The position numbers and the translations under genes were made by a program. A stretch of 64,000 nucleotides of DNA from Termitomyces sp. T153 (Eukaryota > Basidiomycota > Agaricomycetes > Agaricales > Lyophyllaceae), in assembly GCA_018296165.2 (NCBI GenBank), contig JACKQL020000127.1, positions 62,001 to 126,000 on the forward strand, given 5' to 3'. The notes beneath the pieces are model-generated. The model worked only from the letters and a program-made list of their open reading frames with translations. It did no database searches and had not been told where the DNA came from. Shown piece by piece: positions 33,346 to 44,003 of the stretch. Numbering within the stretch: the first letter of the stretch is position 1; each line of letters starts with the position of its first letter.

Positions 33346-34918
33346 TTAAAACCTATTCAAAGACCACTTTGGACTGCTTGATGTTATAAATGGATGGCAT
33401 AGTTCAATATGTGCCATTGTTAGACCTGTCAGGGGCAGCAAAATTCCTATTAGCAGGAGGGACATAACAACCAGGGATGCCAGAAAATGGGTAGATGGGA
33501 GGCTGAGCAATGGGTTCCTTAGCAATGGGTGGTTGTTTGTTAGTGACAGTACATTCAGGTGCTTTGCCTTTGTCTGCAGACTTAGCAGCAGGAGCTGGAG
33601 TAGAATCAGAAGGGAATGGAGTTGCCAAAGTGTCACTAGTCAAGGGAGTTGCCTTGGGAGTATTGTTTGCTAGTTGATATGCCATGTGGAGAACTTGTAC
33701 ACCATCAAACTTTTTGCCAGGTCACCTGAGTGCAAAGAGTTCATGTTCCAAGGCCTCAATCCATTCTTCCTTGCTTAGCACTTGGCCCATAGCAACATCC
33801 TGCTGCATTACCTTATGAATTAGTGACTGTTGCATAGCTGCTTGGTCTGGGTCTGGATTAGCATTGGAAGAGAGTCTGCCAGTAATGATTTGTCCTGGGT
33901 TAAGCCTGTGCCATTCCTTGATGCATTCCATATATAGTCACTTGCTAAAACAATTGGAGATCATAGCACTCAACAGCAAAATGATCTTGCCTTCAGCATT
34001 GTGACAGATCTTACCCTGTTGAATCATTTGCTCCAATTTCATACAAGTACCTTGGACCATGGTGTGACCTGTTTCACTACAAAAGTGGCAAGTGTTATTG
34101 GTGAACTGTTGGTGAGGTTGAGTGTTACCATTGGTTGAGAGGGCTTCCAGACATTCCAAGGTGCTGACAATTGCTGTGGTTGTTGCTACTTCCAAATTTT
34201 CCCACTTAGGTGTAGGTGACAGGGGAATCAGTGCATTAGCAATTGGTGATAACAAAGAAATACCACTGGTGCCATTGCTGGTCTTGGTTGTAGAGGTGTC
34301 CATTCCCTTCAAAACCCACTTAGTGCCTTTAAAGACTTGGTCAATGTCATAAGGATCCTCAGGATGGTGGTCAGAAAGAGTGATTTTGAGTTGGCAAATG
34401 ATTTTGGACCAAAGCAATGTAGGGATACCTTGTTGGAATAAGTGATGTTCCTCATTACAATAGAGTTTGCTGTTAGTGAGTAACCATCTGGCAATATGTT
34501 GGAAATCCCTATAGTAATCCAAGAACCTGCCCAAAGTCACTAAGCCACTGTTGAAAGTCTGATTGACAAGTCATTCCAGGTTGCCAAGGATATAATGAGC
34601 ACTAGTGTCAGCACCAGGGTACAACCTAAGCACTGCTGCCTTCCATTCTTGGTAAGTGTAAAGTCGGGGAGTGTCATTGCCAATGACTATGTTGTTGCCA
34701 AATTCAGATAAGCCCAGCCAGGTTTCTGCCATGTCATAAGAGATGTATCAAGACACATACTCCTTCTTCTGAGTGTCATCAGCAATGCTGCAGTCAGCAA
34801 AAAGGTATTCCAGTTCTTTAAAATATTGGGGGAGTTCCCTAGGGCAGCTCTTGTTCCATTTAGGTGCAGTAGTATCATTGCATGGTGGCATTCTAGCACA
34901 CTAAGTGGTGGGGTCATT
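33346..34918 (-). pseudogene. Gypsy-2 gag remnant
   Basis: Minus-strand frames carry a capsid-like region (LGRFLDYYRDFQHIARWLLT, EEHHLFQQGIPTLLWSKI), a cysteine/histidine knuckle (NTCHFCSETGHTMVQGTC) and a Pro-rich linker (STPAPAAKSADKGKAPEC). Interrupted by at least four stops. Confidence 0.75.
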
Positions 34919-35062
34919 GTTCATATTAGCAATTATTGGAATTGGCAGAGGAGGGGGGTTAATTGGCAAGTAGGGGATAGATTGGGCTTCTGGGAAGAAG
35001 ATAGAGTTGGTAGGGGTCAAAGGTAAAAGGGGTGCATCAAGGCCTTGCGGTGGGCTCCAAAA

Positions 35063-36151
35063 TGATGGCTCCTATGCTGCCTAGTGCAGTGCAGGAAACC
35101 TAAAAAGAGAACCCTGGCACTAGTCACTAGAGAGGGTAGCTGGCAGTAGAAAGTTAATAGTAGAGGGCAAGTCAGTAACTGTTCCAGAGGACAAGAGCAA
35201 GAGCTGTGTTATAAGGTGAAGTTGAGAGGAGTCGCTATTGCTAGCTTAAGTCACTAGTGACTGAAAGGAGAATGGGTGAAGGCAGGAAGCATTGCTAAGA
35301 CAAAGCAAACTCCTAACAGTGGTAGGGGAGTGAGGAAATAGAATAGAAAGGGGGAAATGGTAATAGGGAGATGGAATCAGGGGATGAACATGAACTAGTC
35401 ACTAGCTGCAGTCACTAACATTGCTAAGTTGAGATAACACAAAGGGCACCCACAGTTGGTACTGCACTAGGTCAAGGTTGAAGTTGGTAAGACTTGTTAA
35501 TAAGTCAAAGTCAACAGCAAGTGAAGGAATAGAGTGAAGGTAGAGGCAAAGTGAACTCTCAAGCTGGTAGGCTTAGAAATAGATGGGTTCAATTCAAGGA
35601 GGATTTATTTAATGGTCAAGTGTCTATATACAGGCAGTATTTATACAATTCAAAAGTATAGTATGAGAAAGTAAGCAAATAGTCACCACTAGCAACAGTG
35701 TCTGTCAATGTGTTTATGGTTCATACAAGGTGTCAGTCTGTAACTAAGTGAAAAACTATAAGCAAAGTCTCTGAAGTATAGATGCCGTTCAAGTATGTCG
35801 GTAAGCTCAACAAGGGGAATGATAGAACAAAAGGTATGTGTCTGGCAATATGTCTGTATATGGTAAGAGAAAGCCTTTTTGTTGCCAAAGAGTCACCAGA
35901 GTTGCTAATAATTGTCACTAGAAAAGGTCTTGGCCTTACTGTCCTAGACCCAAAGTCCAGGCTCCACATGATATTCCTTGTGATTGATAAGTCTTGTGGT
36001 TGCTAAGATCCCATGCAAGGGCTATATCAATCCCAACCCTGGGCTAGGCCCCATGTGCTGAGTGTTGTGACTTGTGCCAAATTTAAACTAGTCAGCTGCT
36101 GCTAAGTCCAAAATGCCAAAAATGGTGCTCAGCAACAACTGGGTCCTATCA
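35063..36151 (-). repeat. 5' LTR of Gypsy-2
   Basis: Partner of 25088-26159; includes a ~17 base segment near 36035-36055 absent from the other LTR. On the minus strand it starts TGATAGGACCCAG and ends CATCA, followed by the primer-binding-like site. Confidence 0.93.
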
Positions 36152-36355
36152 CTGAACAAAGTGAGGTTGGGTCTGGGATGAAGCATTGAGTAGAATATTG
36201 AGGACCTAACTGAACAAAGTGAGGATGGGTCTGGGATGAAGCATTGAGTAGAATATTGAGGACCTAACTGAACAAAGTGAGGTTGGGTCTGAGATGAAGC
36301 ATTGAGTAGAATATTGAGGACCTAACTGAACAAAGTGAGGTTGGGTCTGGGATGA
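36152..36355 (+). repeat. 58 bp minisatellite of Helitron A (right part)
   Basis: Three and a half further units (CTGAACAAAGTGAGGWTGGG core) immediately after Gypsy-2, continuing the array cut at 25087. Confidence 0.9.
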
Positions 36356-36361
36356 AGCAAG

Positions 36362-36397
36362 AGCTACAGGCCTGTGCTGAAGGCACAGACCATAGCT
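36362..36397 (+). other. Helitron 3' terminal hairpin
   Basis: Near-perfect inverted repeat AGCTACAGGCCTGTGC / GCACAGACCATAGCT with a TGAAG loop. A homologous hairpin occurs in reverse at 39549-39584. It immediately follows the minisatellite, as expected for a Helitron 3' terminus and replication stop. The next bases (TTGTACTTAT) differ between copies. Confidence 0.78.
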
Positions 36398-36770
36398 TGT
36401 ACTTATAATGGCCTGTCACTGATTGAATGATTAGTTTAATGAAATCTGAGCTTATTCCTCATGAGCTCCTTCTCATTGCTTCAATCCAGCTACAAAATCT
36501 ATCTCTAAGGCAGCCACTCTCTACTTCTGACTTGGATAACCCAAGGATCTTATTGATGGCAACATTGATCAAGACTACAATTGTTACCTCTGTAAACCTA
36601 CAATCCATTGAATAGGGAAATGTAGAAAGAATGTAGATTATAAGGACAGTTTATATCAACAATGATGAAGGTAGCACAACACATTGTTTGGACTTGAGCA
36701 CTTCAGCACTGAGCACAGTTGAGGCCAGCCCAGCTGAGTGTACCTAATGTTTTGCTAAGTCCCAGGACCC
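36398..36770. other. Spacer between facing Helitron 3' ends
   Basis: CpG-poor, no recognisable gene. A GC-rich inverted segment near 36700-36745 (CAGCACTGAGCACAG, CAGCTGAG) may be the diverged 3' hairpin of the minus-strand copy that starts next. Confidence 0.45.
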
Positions 36771-37305
36771 AACCTCATGTTGTTTGGTTAGGTCTTTGTA
36801 TTTGTTGATTCAATGCTAAGTCTCAGATCCAACCTCACTTTGTTCAGTTAGGTCTTTGTATTTGATTATTTAATGTTGAGATCCAGACCCACCCTCACTT
36901 GGTTTAGTTAGGTCTTTGTATTTGTTAATTCAATGCTAAGATCCAGACCCAACCTCACTTCATTCAGTTAGGTCTTTATATTTGATAATTCAATGTTGAG
37001 ATCCCAACCCAACCTCACTTTGTTTAGGTTAGGTCCTTGTATTTCATTAACTCGATGCTGAGATCCAGACCCAACCTCACTTCATTTGGTTAGGTCTTTG
37101 TATTTGTTGATTCAAAATGCTAAGATCCAGACCTAACCTAACTTTGTTTAGTTAGGTCTTTCTATTTTCTTAATTCAATGCTAAGTCCCAGACCCAACCT
37201 CATTTTGTTTGGTGAGGTCCTTGATATTCTAATTCAATGCTGAGATCCAGACCCAACTTCACTTTGTTCAGTTAGGTCTTTGTATTTTGTTGACTAAGTG
37301 TTTCT
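36771..37305 (-). repeat. Helitron minisatellite, unit 1 copy
   Basis: Repeats of CCAGACCCAACCTCACTT and GTTAGGTCTTTGTATTT, the reverse complement of the 24.6 kb array, about nine units with unit-to-unit drift. Confidence 0.88.
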
Positions 37306-37689
37306 TTTCTCTTGCACTTCAGTACTGAGACATAAACCAATCATGTATCTATATTACATTGGGATCAAAATACTACAATGTCCACTGGTATATATATTAG
37401 AGATGCTGAAAATTATCAAAGTTAGTACTAACCAAGAAATTATTTAAACTGTCACACTTACATTTGTAAACCATTCAGAATATCTATACTACATGGTCCA
37501 ACTATATACATTAGGTGCTGAAGTTCATAGAAGTTAGCAATTTGTTGCTTGAATCTATGAAAAGTCACACTTACATTTGTAAACTATTCAGTATTTTTTG
37601 ATAGACAATATTTGCAGTCTTGCTCAATGTGTCTTCTGGGTCCAAAATGACTTTGATATGATCTCTAGGCATGCACCAAAAAAGTGCAA

Positions 37690-38080
37690 CATAAAGTTGG
37701 CCATGTGCAAAAACTCCTGATCAAAGGTCCAATCTAACATGCTTGACTGATTGACCCTGAGACTTGTTGATTGTCATAGCAAAGGCCAATTGAACTGGGA
37801 ATTGTCTCCTGTGCAATGGAATTGGCAAATACTCTTCTGAGACATTCATGTTGATTCTTGGAATCAAAACAATTGATCTTGCAAACTTGGCATCCCCACT
37901 GATGATCCAACATCTGAGAACTCTAGTGCTGATGTGGGTGATGATCATTCTTGTCCCATTGCAAAGTCCTTGAGTTGTATCCAGATTTCTGAGCAGCATG
38001 ACAGGAACACCAATCTTCAGAGCCAATTTAGCCAAAGGCAAACTACTGGCTCTGCAAGAGTTGAGGTATTCCATTGGATA
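37690..38080 (-). pseudogene. Helitron helicase C-terminal fragment, unit 1
   Basis: The minus-strand frame from 38074 matches the end of the Helitron A helicase: LAKLALKIGVPVMLLRNLDT, FAMTINKSQGQSVKHVRLDL, then motif VI after a stop. The Rep domain and helicase motifs I-III are absent. Confidence 0.85.
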
Positions 38081-39548
38081 AAATCCAGACCAAATCTCAC
38101 TTCACTTGGTGAGGTTTTCAATATTCCAATTCTTGCAAGTGATAATCATTCAATAGATCATCTTTAAAATACTTGAAAATTTAGAATCATTGATGAATCA
38201 AACTCTCCTCCACCTTCTGTCCCCTTATTGCTCATACACTTTGAAGAGCATGTTGGACAATTTTTAGACACCAAAATATACTAAAGAGAAAGGAATGAGG
38301 AAAAGTAGCCTGAGTAATGAAATTTTATGATATAACTCAGTGGTATTAATACTTAGCAATCAGACCTTTGACTTGATTCTTTCTAAAATCCCTTTCCAAT
38401 ACTCTATCTAATCAATTTATTACACATCACACATCTGTTTTTTTGAACTCAATATATCTGACATACAATCATCCAATCAAAAACCATACATCTTCAAATC
38501 AGAAACCCTGTGGATTCTCAGAAACAAGACCTAGCCTACAGCTATCAGCAATCCAATCTATCAAAACATACATATATGTCATAGTAGTGAGCAAAAGACT
38601 TCCCATTCCAGTTGTTTAACAGGGGACTATCAACTTTACACATTTTATATTAATACTGTCTTCTGAAGCTTTTTCCCTCTCAAAGCAATCTTTAATGCTT
38701 TCTTCACCAATAGTTATATAGGCATAACAAATTCAAACCCACCATCCTTTTTCAGAGGCTGTCATAATGTAGCCAAATATCTATTGAGAGCAGGAAAAGT
38801 TGGAGATGATCAGGATAAGTGGACTCTAAGGTATAAGAACTGATTACTATAAAACTATAAGAATGCACACTTTCAAGTCTGAACACATACCTGGAAATCA
38901 GAGAGCCAGAATATAGCTATCAGCACTCCAGTCTAAGTATGGCCTCACTTTATTTGATTTTACAAATCAATGTTGGTACTACCTAACATTGCAGAATACA
39001 CTTCCAATTCAGAGGCTATCAGCAATCAGACTCAAGTCAGATTCATAGTTGAGACAGACCATATGTCATAAACCTCTAAAAGTCCATTAGGGCAAATATT
39101 CTTCTTTCTAAAGAATAAGTAGAAGCTTTCAAGAGTCAAAGGAACATCTTATACCACTTCTTTGGCCATTTTTAATCATGAAAGTCATTGTTCTGAACTT
39201 TTTTTGATAAGAAATACATGCATGAAACATACTTCTTCCTCAAAGAACAGCCTGGAGTGTTGCTTGAAGAGGTACATTAAAAGACAGTACATTTCACATA
39301 AATGATGCCTGAAAATAGTCAAATATTGCCCAAAATATCAATCTTGATAGCTCAAAAAAACAATAGATTCATTATACACATGCTATCAACCAAAGCTATC
39401 TGTTATGCTATTTTTTCTCTGTCCAAAGTGCAAAAAACAGCCAAGTTTCCCAAAAAGGAAGGTTCTTGGTCAGCCTTATTCAGCACAAAAGTTGTTGCAT
39501 AGGCACAGCCACTTTCCCACATCTGTCATTGCATAATATATAGAGAAA

Positions 39549-39584
39549 AGCTACAGTCTGTGCCTTCAGCATGGGCCTGTAGCT
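39549..39584 (-). other. Helitron 3' terminal hairpin, unit 2
   Basis: Inverted repeat AGCTACAGTCTGTGCC / GGGCCTGTAGCT, homologous to 36362-36397 in reverse orientation, directly followed on the plus strand by minisatellite repeats. Confidence 0.78.
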
Positions 39585-40015
39585 CTTGCTTCATTCCAGA
39601 CCCAACCTCACTTGTTTGGTTAGGTCCTCAATATTCTACTCAATGCTAAGTCCCAGATCCAACCTCACTTTGTTTGGTGAGCTCCTTGTATTTTCAACTC
39701 AATGCTAAGTCCCAGACCCAACCTCACTTTGTTCAGTTAGGTCCTTGTATTTCAAACTCAATGCTAAGTCCCAGACCCAACCTTACTTTGTTCAGTTAGC
39801 TCCTTGTATTTCCAACTCAATGCTGAGTCCCAGACCCAACCTCACTTTGTTTGGTTAGGTCCTTGTATGTCAAACTCAATGCTAAGTCCCAGACCTGTTT
39901 GGTTAGGTCTTCTTATTCCTCAATACTAAGTCTCAGACCTTTTTGGTTAGGCCTTTGCATTCTCTTGACTCATGCTGACATCTAGACTTAACCTTACTTC
40001 ATTCAATTTGCTCAG
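39585..40015 (-). repeat. Helitron minisatellite, unit 2 copy
   Basis: About seven units with core CAGACCCAACCTCACTTTGT and GTTAGGTCCTTGTATTT; the last two are shortened by an internal deletion (39890-39950). Confidence 0.87.
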
Positions 40016-40330
40016 TATTTCTTTTCTATTACAATTCAATACTGAGATATTATATACAAACTAATCATATATCTATATTACATTATCAAGAAATCACTAC
40101 AGTCCACTGGTCTATATTAACAAGTTAAAAATTATGAAAGTTAGTACCAACAAAGTAAATTTATAGACTGTCATACTTACATTTGTAAACTATTGAGAAT
40201 ATCTATACTACACTGTCAACTCATATACATTAGTTGCTGAAATTCACAGAGGTTAGCAATTTGGTGTTCTCAATCTATCAAAAGTTACACTGGCATTTGT
40301 AAACCATTCAGGGTTTCTTGATAGACATTA

Positions 40331-40534
40331 TTAGCAGTCTTTCTTGATGTATTTTCTGAATCCAAAATGACTTTGATATGATCTCCTGATGTGCACCAAG
40401 AAAGTGCAACATAAAGTTGGCCAGGTGCAAAAACTCCTGATCAAAGGTCCAATCCAACATGCTTGACTGATTGACCCTGAGACTTGTTGATTGTCATAAC
40501 AAAGGCCAATTGAACTGGGAATTGTCACCTGCAC
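40331..40534 (-). pseudogene. Helitron helicase C-terminal fragment, unit 2
   Basis: Frame LCYDNQQVSGSISQACWIGP is the shifted reading of the motif V/VI region seen at 24066-24250. Only about 200 bases of helicase sequence remain before the join to the non-coding body at about 40553. Confidence 0.78.
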
Positions 40535-41445
40535 AATGGAATTGGCAAATACTCTTCATTTACACATTCTATATTGATACTGCCTTCTGAAGCTTTTTCC
40601 ATCTCAAAGCAATCTTCTTCAATGCTCTCTAGACCAATAGTAGCACAATAAATTAAACCCACCACCCTTTTTTAGAGGCTGTCATAATGTAGTCAAATAT
40701 CTATTGAGAGCAGGAAAAGTTGGAGATGATTAGGTATAAGTGACTCTAGGGTATAAGAACTGATTACTGTAAAACTATAAGAATACACACTTTCAAGTCT
40801 GAATACACACCTTGAAATAAGAAAGCCAGCATACAGCTATCAGCACTAGTATAGCCTCACCTTGTTTGATTAGGGATTTTACAATTCCACATACCAAGTT
40901 AGAGGCTATCAGCAATCAAATTCAAGTCAGATTTATAGTCAAAACATACCATATGTTATAAGCCTCTAAAAGTTCATTAGGGCAACTATTCTCCTGTCTA
41001 AAGAATAAGTAGAAGCTTCTAAGAGTCTTATGCCACTTCTTTGGCCAATTTTTATCATGAAATTCATTGTTCTGGACTTTCTTTGATGAGAAATACATCC
41101 ATGGAACATGCTTCTTCCTCAAAGAACAGCCAGAAGTGTTACTTGAAGAGGCACATTAAAAGACAGTACATCACATAAGTGATGCCTGAAAAAGGCTGAA
41201 AAATACCTGAAATATCATGTTTTGTAGCTCAAAAAAACAATATATTCATTGTACACATGCTATCAACAAAAGCTGTCTGTTATGCCATTTTTTCCCTATT
41301 TCAAGTGCAAAAAACAGCCAAGTTACCCAAAAAGGAAGGTTCTTGGTCAGCAGCTGACAAATTTCAGTCAGCACAATCCAAAAGTCATTGCATATATCAG
41401 GCACACAGCCACTTTCCCAGGGGTTGTCCCATATATAGATCGGCC

Positions 41446-42346
41446 TGGGAACAAGTAGTTCATGCAGATGCTTTGCAGGCAAGTGACTTTTAGAGATTGC
41501 TGGAAATATTTCCTAAGGGTTCTATATAAGGTTTATGATATTTCATCTGTGAAGGGCACCCTCTTTGGCCACAATGCCTGCTACTCATTAGTCCCCCTTA
41601 CATACAATGTTTGTAACTAAATCCCTGTGACTTGTTATTGAATTTGTCCTCTACACTTCCATAGTGATTTATGTCTATTCAAGGCACGATTGCCAGCTCA
41701 TGTTTGTTGTGATTTGGGGATGGTCCACAATGTTAAATCCCTCCTTAGCTAGAGTGTGTAGATAATATCTAAAACTGTATCCATCTTTTAATTCTCATTT
41801 TGCTCCAGGGCACAACAGATCAATGCCACAGACATGGGTCACCCATTCTTCCCAATCATTCAAGGACATTGCAAAATGGTAACCCCTTCCAACAAACTTC
41901 ATAATCAAGGTTGAAAAATGACTTGGAGGTGTAGTAATTGCCACCTGCATATTGATTAAGTGTAAGCAACCAGCTTTTGTATCTTCCTCTTCCCTTTTCA
42001 TATGAAATATCCTCAATGCTCTTGCCATGAACTATTCCTATAGGCTGATATTGAAAAGCACTTAATTCATGACACAATGATGAACCTTTTTTGCTTACAT
42101 GAGTCACTAACATGGTTGTAGATGGGAAAAGATACTTTCTCAACAAGTCAAACAATCAACCTTCATTAGGAGATGTATCACCTATTTTATTGGTGAACAC
42201 ATTATAACCTTTTAGGAGACATGTTAATTATCAATCATGAGGAAACACAGTGATATTCCACCTTTTATCCTCAAAGCTGCCATTCCCCTCACCCCCTATA
42301 CATGCTTTTATCTGATGAAACTATAGCAATTGCTGTTCACCTTGAC
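41446..42346. other. CpG-poor DNA without a recognised gene
   Basis: A minus-strand frame of 99 residues (42155-41856) is open but matches no family I know. It may be decayed transposon or gene sequence. Confidence 0.4.
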
Positions 42347-42703
42347 CTATTCTAAAATCACCCACAGTTGCGCTCTCTCTCCTTGAGGACCGGATGAAGT
42401 GTATTGTACATGCTGCTGAATGGGAGAGCAAGGTTTGAATTTGACACAAGATTTTGACTGTTGGCTTTCATGCAGATGTGAACTCCACATTGCCTTAAAT
42501 ACTGGGGAAAGCCTGGTGAAAACTGACGCATGAATACAAAATATCGAATTGCCAATCAACAAAACTAAATTGCCATCAGAAAAAGAGACAGAATGAACAT
42601 CATATAGTATAGGATCAGTGGACAGAGGATGATAGTGTGCAGGTAGAGGAAAAAGGGACATTGCAGTAGAGTAACAAGGCAAAGTACATAAGGAAAGGGG
42701 CAT
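42347..42703 (-). pseudogene. BTB/POZ domain fragment
   Basis: The minus-strand frame contains SFSDGNLVLLIGNSIFCIHA and SVFTRLSPVFKAMW, the start of a BTB/POZ domain as in the large basidiomycete BTB family (usual pattern DGNIVL...FRVHRSVLAR.SPVF.DMF). After about 40 residues the frame departs from the family and stops at 42347. CpG-poor like the adjacent transposons, so probably a decayed gene or a captured fragment. Confidence 0.6.
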
Positions 42704-42923
42704 ATGAAATGACAGATAAAATCACATGTAGATAGATGAAGGAGATTGAAATGGGGTAAGAGCAATCAAAATGCAAGCTGGACTAGATATGGAGGCTAAT
42801 GCAGGGAATGAACTGTTGAAGAGTGGATTGCAGGTCTAGAAACTCAACGGACTGATAGGAACGAAACCTGAAAAGGAAAACGGAAACAACCAGAAGCACA
42901 CAGGAAGAAACGGGACAGCCGGA

Positions 42924-43536
42924 TCAGCGATCCGGAAAACGTGACTTTTTATCTGAATCAACCTTTGACGTTTTTTGGATAGAGCCACAAGAGTAGCGGG
43001 AACTACGTATCCCATTGTATCGCGTGTTCGTCGTTTCTCCGACTATGACCGCCCCTCGGCCCACGTTGTAGTTGTACCACGTATTCTCCCCGTTTTTGTC
43101 ATGAACTCCAATATCATCGACGAAATCAGTGACGTCACGACCGAATTTGCAATCACTCAAGGCCTTCATCCAAATCTCGTTGAATTGGATCTGACTGCGA
43201 AGAATATGTGTTGCCTCTTTAAAAGCTTCACTTTCTTCAAGGCCTGTTTCTTATACTCATCTAATGCGCGAGCTTCGAGAGTAATGATGTCCTCGGCCTC
43301 GAAAACAATTTCAATCGAATGTAAAAACTCCTCCAAATATACAACAGGAAGGGAAGATCAGACAAGAGATCCGTGAGATCTTCATCCTGATCTGATCCTG
43401 CATTTTCTTCATTTACGTGCCGTCTATTTTTGTCAGACAACGACTGTTGTTTTAAACAATTAAAATTCGACGCGTTAATCGGCAATGTAAGTCGACATTT
43501 GGCGCACTTATGATGCGTAGGTTTTGTAAAGTCCAT
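42924..43536 (-). pseudogene. Truncated gene with N-terminal CxxC zinc-ribbon-like motif
   Basis: From 43536 the minus strand reads MDFTKPTHHKCAKCRLTLPI, an acidic stretch (NEENAGSDQDEDLTDLLSDL), then in another frame PVVYLEEFLHSIEIVFEAED and in a third ETGLEESEAFKEATHILRSQ and MKALSDCKFGRDVTDFVDDI through about 42930. I could not find GT-AG introns that join the three frames, so either splicing is unusual or there are frameshifts. CpG content is host-like. It ends where CpG-poor DNA begins, near 42880. The layout recalls transposase-associated zinc proteins, but I do not recognise it. Confidence 0.45.
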
Positions 43537-44003
43537 TTAGGCAGCAGAGAAGAATTATACGCGGTATGACGCGTTGTGAGAACGAAAAACACGAAATCTA
43601 TATTTACTAACATCCTAACACCACATCTTGTTTACTGACCAACTTCCGCTGGAACAAGCCATTTCGCATCATACGACCAAGCGTGCGCATTAGTCACTTC
43701 TCCTAGTCTGATCTGATAATGAACATCATCGAGTCGAAGTCTACTTCAGGTGACTAGCGTTCGCCATTTACTACTGGATTGCGTTCCCATAACTTCTACA
43801 TCCTAGTTGTGGCTTCTTCTCTTTGACATCACTAAATAACTTCAAGATCGACAAATACTCGGTCTCGGACAGAAGAGAACATAACTAAGAAACACATCCA
43901 GTATAAAAGTTGTTTCGGAATGACGCAGACCGTAGGTCGAACAATATATGGAAGTCTGATAGATAACTAAGGGATGATCGATGAGCGCTGGGCGCTTGAG
44001 TAT
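43537..44003. other. Intergenic region
   Basis: Between the truncated zinc-ribbon gene and the 3' end of the kinase gene. Host-like CpG, no convincing gene or RNA. Confidence 0.5.

Larger units (their letters stand above)
25088..36151 (-). mobile_element. Gypsy-2: Ty3/gypsy LTR retrotransposon with antisense accessory ORF
   Basis: Direct LTRs of 1072 and 1089 bp (25088-26159, 35063-36151) with TGAT/ATCA ends. On the minus strand the order is gag, protease, RT, RNase H, integrase. A primer-binding-like TGGAGCCCACCG lies just inside the 5' LTR (about 35045-35058) and a purine tract AGTATAGGGGAGGA just before the 3' LTR (26160-26173). Inserted in the Helitron minisatellite; no clean 5 bp target duplication visible. 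All genes are broken. A separate plus-strand ORF cluster occupies 26366-28341. Confidence 0.9.
19553..36397 (+). mobile_element. Helitron A (RepHel), interrupted by an 11 kb gypsy element
   Basis: Boundaries are inferred from related copies here: a shared 5' end (TGGGAAAGTGGCTGTG, start about 19553) and a shared 3' end made of a 58 bp minisatellite followed by a hairpin ending at 36397. Between them lie an N-terminal ORF, a Rep HUH domain and a Pif1-like helicase. Bases 25088-36151 belong to an inserted LTR element, leaving about 5.8 kb of Helitron. Relative to Helitron B it lacks about 1.4 kb of the Rep N-terminal region. Multiple stops make it non-autonomous. Confidence 0.82.
36771..39545 (-). 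mobile_element. Non-autonomous Helitron, unit 1
   Basis: Read on the minus strand: 5' end at about 39545 (GTGGGAAAGTGGCTGTGCC), a ~1.4 kb AT-rich non-coding body, a helicase C-terminal fragment, the doublet tail and a minisatellite of about nine 57-58 bp units (37305-36771). The body from 38638 to 39540 aligns with 40560-41440. A lone minisatellite unit sits upstream of the helicase fragment at about 38083-38135. Confidence 0.75.
39549..41445 (-). mobile_element. Non-autonomous Helitron, unit 2
   Basis: Minus-strand copy: 5' end near 41445 (CCTGGGAAAGTGGCTGTGTG), body homologous to unit 1, short helicase fragment 40534-40331, minisatellite 40015-39585 and terminal hairpin 39584-39549. Its hairpin touches the 5' end of unit 1, so the two sit head to tail. 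Confidence 0.78.

Noticed and set aside
36771..40015. CRISPR-like array
   Set aside because: Repeats are contiguous without unique spacers and belong to a fungal Helitron terminus.
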